From positions 1-64,000 of the forward strand of contig NZ_BMVE01000020.1 in NCBI RefSeq assembly GCF_014650555.1: a DNA stretch of 64,000 bases. The letters are read 5' to 3'. Shown here in pieces: positions 7,945-15,940 of this stretch. Origin of the DNA: Streptomyces goshikiensis (GTDB lineage: Bacteria > Actinomycetota > Actinomycetes > Streptomycetales > Streptomycetaceae). The notes under the pieces were generated by a model, which was not told where the DNA came from, did no database searches, and saw only the letters and a program-made list of their open reading frames with translations. Positions within the stretch are counted from its first letter, which is position 1. Each line of letters opens with the position of its first letter. The translations under genes were made by a program, and so were the position numbers.

Positions 7945-8484
7945 ATGAGCCCGTTCTTGACCGCATTGATCGCCAGCGGGGTGATCCTGATCATCATCCT
8001 GTCCACCGACCTGGGGACCCGCAAGATCACCAACATGCGGTTGCTGCGCTCGATCATCGCCATCGTGATCGTGATCGCGCTCTTCGTCCACACGCTCCCC
8101 CTGGGCGGGAACGACCCCTGGCTCCAGCTGGTGGGCATCGGCACGGGAGCCGTGTGCGGCCTGCTCGCCGCGGCCCTGCTGCCCGCCCACCGGGGTACCG
8201 ACGGCGACATCTACACCAAGGGCGGCATCGCCTATGCGATCGTCTGGACCTTGATGTCCGCCTCCCGCGTGCTCTTCGCCTACGGTTCCGAGCACTGGTT
8301 CACCGAGGACGTCATCATGTTCAGCATCAACAACAAGCTGAGCGGCCAAGACGTCTACTCGAACGCCTTCGTCTTCATGGCCCTGGCCGCGGTCCTCGCG
8401 CGCACGGCTGTCCTGCTCGTCAAGCGCCGCCGGCTGAGCGGAGCCCAGACTCCGGCGGCTGACACCCTCGTGAGCTCCTCATGA
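7945..8484 (+). CDS. Integral membrane protein, related to its downstream neighbour
   Basis: 179 residues if started at ATG 7945, which has GAGGGG at a suitable distance; an ATG at 7927 would add six residues. Five or six hydrophobic segments fill the protein. The central part DGDIYTKGGIAYAIVWTLMS lines up with DGNLLIKAGAVSAVLWIVGM in the next gene, so the two are paralogues, similar to DUF1453/CcdC-like small membrane proteins. Together with the kinase and regulator downstream this makes a four-gene rightward cluster. In such clusters the membrane proteins are usual targets or accessory sensors of the two-component system; that is inference. Confidence 0.75.
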   Translation: MSPFLTALIASGVILIIILSTDLGTRKITNMRLLRSIIAIVIVIALFVHTLPLGGNDPWLQLVGIGTGAVCGLLAAALLPAHRGTDGDIYTKGGIAYAIVWTLMSASRVLFAYGSEHWFTEDVIMFSINNKLSGQDVYSNAFVFMALAAVLARTAVLLVKRRRLSGAQTPAADTLVSSS

Positions 8485-8642
8485 CGTCCTCGGCCGTCGT
8501 CGGGACGCGCGGACTCTGACACCGGACGCGCTCAGGTGCTGCGGCGACCCTGCCCCCTGAGCGCTCCGGCCGGCCGATCTCCACCCCCGTCTCCACCCTG
8601 GGGTCCAGGTGCCGCGAGCCGCGCCGCAGCAGTCTGGAGGGC

Positions 8643-9173
8643 ATGACAGCAACCGAGTGGATCACCGACATCGCCCTCATCCTGATCGTCTTCCGGCAGC
8701 TGCGGGAAGGCCGGCTCGACCGCAAGACCTTCCTGCTCCCGCTGGGGATCGTGGCCTTCGTGGCGTACACATACCTGGACTCCGTCCCCACCGACGGCAA
8801 CGACCTCGTCCTGATCGCGGCCCTGACCGCCGTGGGCGCCGCACTCGGCGTCGCCGGGGGCGTGTACACCCGCATCCGCGCCCTCGACGGCAACCTCCTG
8901 ATCAAGGCGGGAGCCGTATCGGCGGTCCTGTGGATCGTGGGCATGGGGGCGCGCATGGGCTTCCAGACGTGGGTCGAGCACGGTGGCGGCGCCGAGCCCG
9001 TCGCCCGGTTCAGCCTCGCGCACCACATCACCAGCCAGCAGGCCTGGGTCGCGGCCTTCGTGCTGATGGCCCTCACCGAAGTCGTCACCCGGGTGGCCAC
9101 GATCTACGTCCGGAGCCGCGGCCACAGGCTCGCCGTGGCCCGCCCTGCCGCCGCCCTCGGCCGTACGGCCTGA
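8643..9173 (+). CDS. Integral membrane protein, paralogue of preceding gene
   Basis: 176 residues from ATG 8643 with GGAGGG upstream. It has hydrophobic segments near 5-17, 30-43, 54-75, 91-107 and 139-156, and a shared DGN/KAG loop with the previous gene. Its stop at 9171-9173 is two bases from the GTG start of the histidine kinase, so it is co-transcribed with it. No catalytic motif is seen. Confidence 0.8.
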   Translation: MTATEWITDIALILIVFRQLREGRLDRKTFLLPLGIVAFVAYTYLDSVPTDGNDLVLIAALTAVGAALGVAGGVYTRIRALDGNLLIKAGAVSAVLWIVGMGARMGFQTWVEHGGGAEPVARFSLAHHITSQQAWVAAFVLMALTEVVTRVATIYVRSRGHRLAVARPAAALGRTA

Positions 9174-9175
9174 CC

Positions 9176-10387
9176 GTGCCGTATCTTCGGCCCGTGCCCG
9201 CAGACCAGAGCGCCCCGCACCCCGGGGCGGACACCGGAGAGGCGACGGGGGAGCGTCCCGTCCCCGAGCAGGACCCGCGCGTGCAGTGGGCGGCGACGCT
9301 CGCGGTCATCGTCGCGGGAGCCCTGACGATCCGGCCCATGGGCCTCAGCGGCCAGGGTCTGGCCGTGGCCGTGCTCTTCGTGGTCAACGCCGCCTCCCTC
9401 CTGGCCCGGCGCCTGCCCGAGCACAGGGTCCCGCCGCGCCTCGCCCTCGTCTGGCTCACACTCGGCGTCTTCGCGGCGGCCGCCCTGATCGGCGTCAGCA
9501 GCAGCGGGACGAGCTACCTCTTCGCCTTCTTCCTCGCCGGCCACATCGGGTACCGGCTGGAGACCCGGCCGGCCCTGGTCCTCGCCGGGCTGTGCAGCCT
9601 GCTCTGCGGTGCCGTCCTCTACCTGAGCCTCGGGCCGGAGCAGGACCCGCTTGCGTGGACGTTCGGGCTCGCCACCGGCATCCCGGTCCTGATCGGCATC
9701 GTCAACCGGACGCAGCGCCGGGCCGTGCGGGCGGCGATCGAGGCGGCGGGGTCGGCCGAACGCGCCGCCCGCGCCGAGGCCCGTACAGCCGTACTGACCG
9801 AGCGCGGCCGGATCGCCCGGGACGTGCACGACGTACTGGCGCACTCGCTCGCCGGGATCAACATGCAGCTGGAACTGGCGGACGCGCTGATCGACACCGG
9901 CGACTTGAACAAGGTGCGAGAGGCGCACGAGAAGGCCCACGACCTGGTCAAGGAGAGTCTGAGGCAGGCGCAGTGGACCGTGCACGCGCTGCGCGAGGAC
10001 ACCTTGCCGCTGCCGCAGAGCCTGGCGGCGATGCTCGCGTCCTCGGGCCACCGGGACGCGCTCACCGTCACCGGGACCGAACGCCGCCTCCCGGCGAAGG
10101 TGGTCCAGAACCTGCTGCGGATCGCTCAGGAGGCCTTGACCAACGCGGCCCGGCACGCGCCCGGGGGAGCCGTCGACGTGGAGCTGACGTTCGTCGCGGC
10201 ATCGACCACACTGAGGATCAGGAACCGTCCCGCCACCGGTGAGGTGCGCGCGGGCGCAGGCAGCGGGATGGGGTTGATCGGTATGCGCGAGCGCGTCGCC
10301 CTGCTGGGCGGAACGCTCACCGCGGGTCCGGTAGCCGAGGGCCCGCACCAGGGGGACTGGCAAGTGGAGGCAGTGATTCCGCAATGA
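9176..10387 (+). CDS. NarL-type sensor histidine kinase
   Basis: 403 residues from GTG 9176; a GTG at 9194 is the alternative and neither has a strong ribosome-binding site, so initiation may be coupled to the upstream gene. After about 40 hydrophilic residues there are roughly six membrane helices (about 41-180). The HisKA_3 dimerisation domain follows: ERGRIARDVHDVLAHSLAGI, phosphoacceptor H218. The HATPase domain has the N box LLRIAQEALTNAARHAPGGA and a G box GMGLIGMRERVALLGGTL. This is the membrane-sensor class of the LiaS/DesK/NarX family. Its partner is the overlapping regulator gene. The signal is unknown. Confidence 0.9.
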   Translation: MPYLRPVPADQSAPHPGADTGEATGERPVPEQDPRVQWAATLAVIVAGALTIRPMGLSGQGLAVAVLFVVNAASLLARRLPEHRVPPRLALVWLTLGVFAAAALIGVSSSGTSYLFAFFLAGHIGYRLETRPALVLAGLCSLLCGAVLYLSLGPEQDPLAWTFGLATGIPVLIGIVNRTQRRAVRAAIEAAGSAERAARAEARTAVLTERGRIARDVHDVLAHSLAGINMQLELADALIDTGDLNKVREAHEKAHDLVKESLRQAQWTVHALREDTLPLPQSLAAMLASSGHRDALTVTGTERRLPAKVVQNLLRIAQEALTNAARHAPGGAVDVELTFVAASTTLRIRNRPATGEVRAGAGSGMGLIGMRERVALLGGTLTAGPVAEGPHQGDWQVEAVIPQ

Positions 10388-11049
10388 CCGAACCGGCAGC
10401 AGAGCAAAAGCGGTTGAGGGTGGTCGTCGCGGACGACCAGGCCGCCGTCCGCGAGCCCCTCGCCGCGGTGCTCGCCCTGGCCGAGGACCTCGACGTCGTC
10501 GCGGCCGCCGCCAACGGCACCGAGGTGCTGGCCGCCGTCGCGGCCGGTCCGGTGGACGTGGTGCTGATGGACCTGAGGATGACGGTGATGGACGGCACCG
10601 AGACGACGCGCCGACTGGCCGAGGAGCACCCAGAGGTGGCGGTGGTCGTCCTGACCACCTTCGCCGACGACGAATCCATCCTGGGCGCCCTGGGCGCGGG
10701 AGCCCGCGGCTACCTGACCAAGAACGCGGGACGCCAGGACATCGCCCGAGCGATCCGGGCCGCGGCCGCCGGCCAGTCCGTCCTCGACCGCGAGGTCCAA
10801 GACCGCCTGCTCGCCACCGTCAGGACCACGGCGCCCGCGCCCGCCCGGCCCCTGCCCGAGGACCTCACGCCCCGCGAACGCGAGGTCCTCGCACTGATCG
10901 GCCAGGGCCTGCCCAACCGGGCCATCGCGCAACGGCTCTTCGTCAGCGAGGCCACGGTCAAGACGCACATCAACAACCTGTTCGCCAAGGCGGGGATCCG
11001 CGACCGCGCGGACGCCGTCCGCCGCGCCATCGCAGCGGGCCTAGCCTGA
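10384..11049 (+). CDS. NarL/FixJ-family response regulator
   Basis: 221 residues. ATG 10384 overlaps the kinase stop (ATGA), so translation is coupled. The receiver domain shows VVVADDQ at the start, phosphoacceptor D63 in VVLMDLRM, the conserved T in VVLTTFADD and K in YLTKNAG. The C-terminal LuxR-type helix-turn-helix is TPREREVLALIGQGLPNRAI followed by FVSEATVKTHINNLFAKAG. It would dimerise and bind DNA when phosphorylated by the cognate kinase. Likely targets include its own cluster. Confidence 0.93.
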   Translation: MTEPAAEQKRLRVVVADDQAAVREPLAAVLALAEDLDVVAAAANGTEVLAAVAAGPVDVVLMDLRMTVMDGTETTRRLAEEHPEVAVVVLTTFADDESILGALGAGARGYLTKNAGRQDIARAIRAAAAGQSVLDREVQDRLLATVRTTAPAPARPLPEDLTPREREVLALIGQGLPNRAIAQRLFVSEATVKTHINNLFAKAGIRDRADAVRRAIAAGLA

Positions 11050-11093
11050 CCCGCGCCCCGCAGCCGACCCGGATGCCGCTGCCGCGTCGGCGA

Positions 11094-11417
11094 TCAGGCG
11101 GTGGTGGGAGCGAGCGGAGCCCTGTTGATCGCCGACAGCGGACCGTTCACCGCAAAGACCCGGCCACGGATATCGGTGATGCCCCAGGACTGCAGCCGTT
11201 CGGTGTGCATGGTCAGGTACTTCTGCGCAGTGGCCTCGGATTCGAAGAGGTAGACGCCGCCCGCTTCGCCGGCCTCGCTGTTCTCGGTCCAGATCTTCCA
11301 GATCATCCCCGGCTCGTGGTTGATGCTCTCGGCCAGCTGCTGGTACTCGGTCGCCATCTGTTCCCCGAAGGGTCCGTTGCTCGGGAAGTCGACCTGGAGG
11401 AGGTACGTCGTAGCCAT
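11094..11417 (-). CDS. YdhR-type putative monooxygenase
   Basis: 107 residues from ATG 11417, chosen because GAAGGA lies upstream and the homologous part begins here; a much longer leftward ORF continues upstream only as noise. The sequence MATTYLLQVDFPSNGPFGEQ, then HEPGMIWKIWTENSEAGEAG, then GGVYLFESEATAQKYLTMHT follows the YdhR/ABM dimeric alpha-beta barrel family throughout. Members are proposed to oxidise small aromatics without a cofactor, but function is rarely proven. Single gene, convergent with the response regulator. Confidence 0.85.
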   Translation of the reverse strand: MATTYLLQVDFPSNGPFGEQMATEYQQLAESINHEPGMIWKIWTENSEAGEAGGVYLFESEATAQKYLTMHTERLQSWGITDIRGRVFAVNGPLSAINRAPLAPTTA

Positions 11418-11696
11418 GTCTGTTCCTTCGTGCTGTGTCGTGCTCGTGTTCGTCAGTTCGGAACGCCGACGCAGTGCGAACAACCGCGTCGCTGCGGACG
11501 AAATTCCCACGTCACCCGCGTGCAACTGACCCATCAGGGCGCCACTTTCACGGAGATGGTCGACGTACCGGCAGACGGGGGAGCACCCCCTCGGACCTGG
11601 CACCCCCGCTGTCACCAGCCCTGGGCCGCGAACCGTGCGAGTGGGGCTTTCCGTGTTCCCGTACCGCTCGGCGTCCGGATGCGGGATGCTGCCTGG

Positions 11697-11855
11697 ATGG
11701 AGGAGAGGCCTTGTCAGCCGTGCGGTGGTCTTCGGGTCACTGAGCACACGGAGCACGCCGTCGAGACGGATGAGAGCGGCAACCAGCGGCCCGTGATCCG
11801 CCAGTGGACGGGGCCGTGTGGCGCGTGCGGCGGGAGCGGTGTCACTTACCAGTAG
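11697..11855 (+). CDS. Small CxxC-pair protein (DnaJ zinc-finger-like)
   Basis: 52 residues from ATG 11697. It contains MEERPCQPCGGLRVTEHTEH and ends GPCGACGGSGVTYQ, two CxxCxG elements like half of a DnaJ-type zinc centre. Small proteins of this shape are frequent in Streptomyces and have no known function. The next gene starts nine bases after the stop with a strong ribosome-binding site (GGAGGAGAG), so the two form an operon. The start is not certain, since no clear ribosome-binding site precedes it. Confidence 0.65.
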   Translation: MEERPCQPCGGLRVTEHTEHAVETDESGNQRPVIRQWTGPCGACGGSGVTYQ

Positions 11856-11864
11856 GAGGAGAGC

Positions 11865-12158
11865 ATGCGGACGGTCTTTGTCTGTCTGGGGTGTGCCGTG
11901 CAGTATCTGCCGCCGGAGTCGATGACGTATCCGGAGGCGGGTGTTGAGGCCAGTGAGGTGCACTGCTCACTGCCGGCCTGCCGGAGCAGCGCGCAGGAGT
12001 CGGTGCGGGTGATGGGCGTGCCCCAGGAGGTCGCCGCCCAGTGGGCCCGGCGCGCGGCGGGGCTGGACGGTCCGGTGCGGCGTCCTCGGCCTGGCCGCCG
12101 GGCGCGGGGAGGCCGGGCGGCATCGGCGCCCGCCGCAGCCCGCAACCGGCTCGGATAG
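11865..12158 (+). CDS. Small cysteine-containing protein, 97 aa
   Basis: 97 residues from ATG 11865 with TAGGAGGAGAGC before it. The N-terminal half has four cysteines (CLGC near 7-10, then CSLPAC near 34-39), which could bind a metal. The C-terminal 30 residues are Arg/Ala/Pro-rich and probably disordered. No known family. It partners the preceding 52-residue CxxC protein, and a hairpin terminator follows seven bases after its stop. Confidence 0.65.
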   Translation: MRTVFVCLGCAVQYLPPESMTYPEAGVEASEVHCSLPACRSSAQESVRVMGVPQEVAAQWARRAAGLDGPVRRPRPGRRARGGRAASAPAAARNRLG

Positions 12159-12165
12159 GCCGGCT

Positions 12166-12189
12166 ATTCCGTCATCAACATGACGGAAT
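12166..12189 (+). terminator. Hairpin terminator
   Basis: Perfect 10-bp stem ATTCCGTCAT / ATGACGGAAT with a CAAC tetraloop, followed by TTTCGG. It starts seven bases after the stop of the gene ending at 12158. Confidence 0.75.
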
Positions 12190-12342
12190 TTCGGCAGAGT
12201 TGAGACGTCCGCGCCTGGCAGTCGCCGGCCTCTTCGAGGACGGAGGCGTGCGTCACCAGGTTCGTACGGACGGGGGCGCGGGTCCCCGCGTCACCTGGCG
12301 CGGGGTCCGAAGGCCCCCGACGCCGGCGCCGGCGGTGGGCCG

Positions 12343-13023
12343 TCAGTGGGCGGCAAGGAGGCCGGTCACCAGCGCCCGGAGCCCGTCCAGGTAGGTGTCC
12401 TCGCCGGTCAGCGGCGTCCAACGGTCCGCCACTTGCGCCAATCGGGGGACTTCGGCCGGGTCGAGATTGCCGAAGACCTGCTCCCGGTAGGTCGTACGGT
12501 CGTCGTCCGCGCGCCGCCGGGCCGCTGTCGCCCGTACCACGATCTCTCCAGCGGTGTAGTACCAGATCGCGCGGTAACCGTGCACGGCCTGCTCGGGGGG
12601 CAGCCCGCATTCGACCAGGCCGTCGACGATCTGCTCGACGAACCACAGCGCGGACGCTGACATCAGGTCATCGGCGGTCAGCACCTCCACGATCCAGGGG
12701 CAGGCCGCGAGCGCTTCGTGGATCGCGGCGGCGGCGACGACGACCCGCTCGCGAGGATCGGCGGCCGGTTCGGGTCGGCGCAGCGCCCGCGCGGCGTAGT
12801 CGTCCAGCAGCAGGACGAGCAGTTCTTCCTTGTTGCGGACGTGGTGGTAGAGCGCCATCGGCGTGCTGCCGATCTCCGCGGCCAGCCGCCGCATCGTCAG
12901 CCGGTCCACACCCTCCTCGGTCACGATCCGGCGGGCCGTCCCGATGACCTCCTCGCGGGAGATGCGGGGAGGTCGGCCAGGGGACTTGCGCGGTGCGGAC
13001 GGCTGGGGCATGGCCCCCATCAT
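12343..13023 (-). CDS. TetR-family repressor, probable regulator of the divergent exporter
   Basis: 226 residues from ATG 13023 (a second ATG lies four codons on). The N-terminal DNA-binding domain reads ISREEVIGTARRIVTEEGVD then LTMRRLAAEIGSTPMALYHH, the TetR helix-turn-helix. The C-terminal part has the TetR_C arrangement of ligand-binding helices with several Trp residues. It is divergent from a DHA2 drug exporter with only 45 bases between the starts. That gap contains a near-perfect 24-bp palindrome over the exporter's -10 region, so local repression relieved by a substrate of the pump is the obvious model. Confidence 0.9.
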   Translation of the reverse strand: MMGAMPQPSAPRKSPGRPPRISREEVIGTARRIVTEEGVDRLTMRRLAAEIGSTPMALYHHVRNKEELLVLLLDDYAARALRRPEPAADPRERVVVAAAAIHEALAACPWIVEVLTADDLMSASALWFVEQIVDGLVECGLPPEQAVHGYRAIWYYTAGEIVVRATAARRRADDDRTTYREQVFGNLDPAEVPRLAQVADRWTPLTGEDTYLDGLRALVTGLLAAH

Positions 13024-13033
13024 TCCCCAGGTA

Positions 13034-13081
13034 TCGACATCGGTGATCCCTGGCGCTAGTTTCTATACATGTACAAAAACT
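13034..13081 (+). promoter_or_regulatory. Leaderless promoter overlapped by TetR-type operator
   Basis: A -35 TCGACA (13034-13039), a 17-bp spacer and a -10 TAGTTT (13057-13062) place the transcription start at the A of ATG 13069, so the exporter mRNA is probably leaderless; no ribosome-binding site precedes the ATG. A 24-bp inverted repeat at 13058-13081, AGTTTCTATACA / TGTACAAAAACT, covers the -10 and the start codon (20 of 24 positions symmetric, centre TACATGTA). This is a natural operator for the divergent TetR protein. Confidence 0.6.
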
Positions 13082-14538
13082 TAGCCGGGCGGCCCGGAGT
13101 GGTGCTGGCGGCCGCTGCCGTCGCCCAGTTCGTCTTCGCCCTGGACATGTCGGTGGTCAACGTCGCACTGCCCGCGATCCGCACCGCGCTGGGATTCGCG
13201 CCGCTCGATCTGTCGTGGGTCGTACACATCTACGCGCTCACCTTCGGCGGACTCCTGCTGCTGGGCGGCCGCGCTTGCGACCTGTACGGTCACCGCCGCC
13301 TGCTCGTGGGCGGCCTGGCCGTCTTCGGGCTGTGCTCGCTGGCGGGCGGCCTCGTCCAGGCGCCCTGGCAACTGATCGCGGCCCGCGCCGGCCAGGGGCT
13401 GGGCGCGGCCGCGGCCGCCCCAGCCGCACTGGGGATGCTCACGACCGCCTTCCCCGAAGGCCCTCGGCGTGTCAGGGCGCTCGGGGTGTGGAGCGCGGTG
13501 AACGCCGCCGGAGGAGCACTGGGGGTGATGGCGGGCGGCCTGCTGACCGAGTACGTCGATTGGCGCTGGGTGATGCTCGTCAACCTGCCCATCGTGGCGG
13601 CGGCCCTCGCGCTGGTTCTGGCGGGCGTGCCGGCCGGAGGGCTGCCCGACCGGCGCGAGAGGCCGGACGTACTCGGCGCGGTCCTGGCGACCGGGGGAGT
13701 AGGGCTGCTGGTGTTGGGCGTCGTCCGCACCGACACCCGGGGCTGGGGATCCCCGGCCACGGTGGCGACCCTCGCCGCGGCGGTCGCGCTCCTGGCCGCC
13801 TTCGTCTACGCCGAATCCAGGGCCTCCGCGCCACTGCTGCGCCTCGGCCTGCTGCGCAGCCGCTGGGTGGCGGGCGCCAACGTGCTGGTGTTCCTGGCCG
13901 CGGCCGGGCAGTTCGCGGCGTTCTACTTCATGTCCCTGTACATGCAGCAGGTCCTGGGCATGGGCGCCGCGGCGACCGGTACCGCCTTCCTGCCGTTCTC
14001 CGTGAGTCTGGTCGCGGGTACCGTCATCGCGACCCGCGTCACCGCGACACGGACCCCCCGAGCGGCCCTGGTGCCCGGCGCTCTGCTGGCCGCCGCGGGC
14101 CTGGCCTGGTGTGCCTGCGTCAGCCCTCATGGCGGCTTCCTCACCGACGTGCTCGGCCCCTGCGCCGTCACCGGCGTCGGCGTCGGACTGGTCCTCGCCC
14201 CGGTCGCCGCCGCCGCGACCACCGGCGTCGCCTCCCGCGAGGCCGGAATGGCCTCCGGCCTCTTCAACAGCTCCCGCCAACTCGGCGGCTGCGTCGGCCT
14301 GGCCGCCCTGGCGACCATCGCCGCCCTGCGCACCGGACCGGCCACCGACCCCACCGCGCTCAACGCCGGCTATGCCCTGAGCCTCGCCGTCTCCGCCGGC
14401 CTCTTCGTCGTCGCGGCGGTGGTGGCGATCGTCGTACTGCCGCGCCATCGTGCTGCCGGCCCGCCTGCCCCGCGACCGGCCGCAACTGCCGTACCCGCCG
14501 TACCCGCAGAGAACCGACTGGAAGGAACACCGTCATGA
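13069..14538 (+). CDS. DHA2-family 14-helix drug exporter (MFS)
   Basis: 489 residues from ATG 13069. It begins with the DHA2 motif region VFALDMSVVNVALPAIRTAL (motif D1), has the loop 2-3 motif GRACDLYGHRRLLVGG (motif A) and the antiporter motif C form NAAGGALGVMAGGLLTEYVD in helix 5. About fourteen helices fit the proton-driven multidrug group (EmrB/QacA-like). The C-terminus is a 30-residue Ala/Pro tail. Its stop overlaps the ATG of a cupin gene (ATGA), so the two are one operon controlled by the TetR gene next door. The substrate is unknown. Confidence 0.92.
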   Translation: MYKNLAGRPGVVLAAAAVAQFVFALDMSVVNVALPAIRTALGFAPLDLSWVVHIYALTFGGLLLLGGRACDLYGHRRLLVGGLAVFGLCSLAGGLVQAPWQLIAARAGQGLGAAAAAPAALGMLTTAFPEGPRRVRALGVWSAVNAAGGALGVMAGGLLTEYVDWRWVMLVNLPIVAAALALVLAGVPAGGLPDRRERPDVLGAVLATGGVGLLVLGVVRTDTRGWGSPATVATLAAAVALLAAFVYAESRASAPLLRLGLLRSRWVAGANVLVFLAAAGQFAAFYFMSLYMQQVLGMGAAATGTAFLPFSVSLVAGTVIATRVTATRTPRAALVPGALLAAAGLAWCACVSPHGGFLTDVLGPCAVTGVGVGLVLAPVAAAATTGVASREAGMASGLFNSSRQLGGCVGLAALATIAALRTGPATDPTALNAGYALSLAVSAGLFVVAAVVAIVVLPRHRAAGPPAPRPAATAVPAVPAENRLEGTPS

Positions 14539-14930
14539 CGACGCCCGTCATCGACCTCTTCGCCTCCGCGCTGCAGTTCCGCCCCGACGGCGATGTCCGA
14601 GTCGCCGAACGACGGATGACGAGCAGCGACTCGGGCACCTGGCAGATCGCGACGTTCCACGTGGAGACCGACGCCGAGGTGCACGCCGACCACTGGGAGA
14701 TGCACCCGGAGGCGGAAGAGGCGGTGTGCTGTCTCACGGGAGGCGTCCGCCTCTACTTCCGTCCCACCACGCCCGGCGGAGCCGAGGACATGGTGCAGCT
14801 GAGCGCGGGCACTGCCGTGATCGTCCCCCGCGGCCGCTGGCACCGCCTGGAGCTGAACGCCCCCAGTGACCTGATGTCGATCACCCTTCGCCACGGCACC
14901 CGCCTCGAAAGGCGCACCCGCACCCACTGA
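14535..14930 (+). CDS. Cupin-domain protein
   Basis: 131 residues from ATG 14535, overlapping the exporter stop. The single-domain cupin barrel is visible as ATFHVETDAEVHADHWEMHP (metal-binding HxDHWExHP variant of motif 1), EEAVCCLTGGVRLYF and VIVPRGRWHRLEL (motif 2, G-W-H-R). It probably binds a divalent metal. The coupling to a drug exporter suggests it modifies or binds the same toxic compound, which is inference. Alternatives such as isomerase or dioxygenase cannot be separated by sequence. Confidence 0.8.
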   Translation: MTTPVIDLFASALQFRPDGDVRVAERRMTSSDSGTWQIATFHVETDAEVHADHWEMHPEAEEAVCCLTGGVRLYFRPTTPGGAEDMVQLSAGTAVIVPRGRWHRLELNAPSDLMSITLRHGTRLERRTRTH

Positions 14931-15124
14931 ACGGAGGAGACCGGCGGCGGGGCTCGAACTGATCGGGCTCCCTCTGATTGGGCCCCCGCTGACCGGGCAA
15001 TGGCACCCTGTCCCCTGCCCCGCGCTCCGGTCCGCCCCTCCGCCTCCACAGGCCCCGGCCCGAGTCCGCAGTGTGGTCGGGCGGGTAAGCTGGTCGAGGG
15101 GCCAGAAGGCCGGAAGGGGGCGAG

Positions 15125-15940
15125 GTGAGAGCCGCACGCGCGTTGGCGACACTGGACGAGGTCGAGCTCGGTGACCACGTCTGCTGGCGGATGGACCCGT
15201 CCGCGACCTTCTTCGCGGACGCGCGCGCGTACGTGGCCGACGGCGCCCTCTACGGGGACAAGCTCGTGTTCGTCGCCCCCGCCCGCAACGCCTCCGGCCT
15301 GCCCCGGACCGTGCCCGAGGGCCTGCCCCCTGCCTCGGTGGTTCTGGACCTGCCGGATTCCGCGAACACCGAATCGGTCCTGGCCGCCGTGCGCCGGGAA
15401 GCCCGTACGGCCGCCCGCCAGGGCTTCCGTTCGGTCCGCGTGCTCACCGAGCGGATCCCCGCGACCGCGCCCGGCGAGGCCGAGGAGCTGCTGGCCCAGG
15501 AACTGAAACTCGACGAGTTCGCCTCGGAGAGCGGCGCCATCGTGGTGTGCGCCTTCCGGCCGTCGTTGTGGGACGCGCCGACGCTTGAGCGGGCGGCATG
15601 TATGCATCCGCAGGAAACGGGCACGAGGGCACCACGTCCGGCCTTCCGGATGTTCAGCACCGGCACTGACAGGTGGAGCGTTGACGGAGTGATCGACTCG
15701 GAGTGCGCCTCGGCGTTCAACGCCGCTCTACGGGCTGCCATGGGCCACGCCGCCAAGGTGCGGCTGCGGTTCGACACCCTGGAGATGATCGACGCCGCCG
15801 GCATGCACGCGCTCGTCGACGCGGCCCGTCACCTGCCCGATCGTCGGATCCACGTCGAGGGAGCCAACGACACCGTCCGCCTGTGCTGGGAACTCGCGGG
15901 CTACGCGAACGACGGCGTACCGGTGGTGATGGCCGCATGA
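15125..15940 (+). CDS. MEDS-domain plus STAS-domain regulator
   Basis: 271 residues from GTG 15125 with GGAAGGGGG upstream. The N-terminal ~170 residues form a MEDS (DcmR sensory) domain, starting ELGDHVCWRMDPSATFFADA and running through a RecA-like core. The last ~90 residues are a STAS anti-sigma-antagonist domain with FDTLEMIDAAGMHALVDAAR, where the phosphorylatable Ser of classic antagonists is replaced by Ala (DAAG instead of DSSG). The stop overlaps the next gene's start (ATGA). The pair looks like a partner-switching module acting on a sigma factor elsewhere. Confidence 0.85.
   Translation: MRAARALATLDEVELGDHVCWRMDPSATFFADARAYVADGALYGDKLVFVAPARNASGLPRTVPEGLPPASVVLDLPDSANTESVLAAVRREARTAARQGFRSVRVLTERIPATAPGEAEELLAQELKLDEFASESGAIVVCAFRPSLWDAPTLERAACMHPQETGTRAPRPAFRMFSTGTDRWSVDGVIDSECASAFNAALRAAMGHAAKVRLRFDTLEMIDAAGMHALVDAARHLPDRRIHVEGANDTVRLCWELAGYANDGVPVVMAA

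Noticed and set aside
13081..14448. 455-residue leftward frame over the DHA2 exporter
   Set aside because: Shadow rich in Gly/Gln/Arg; the forward frame has all exporter motifs.
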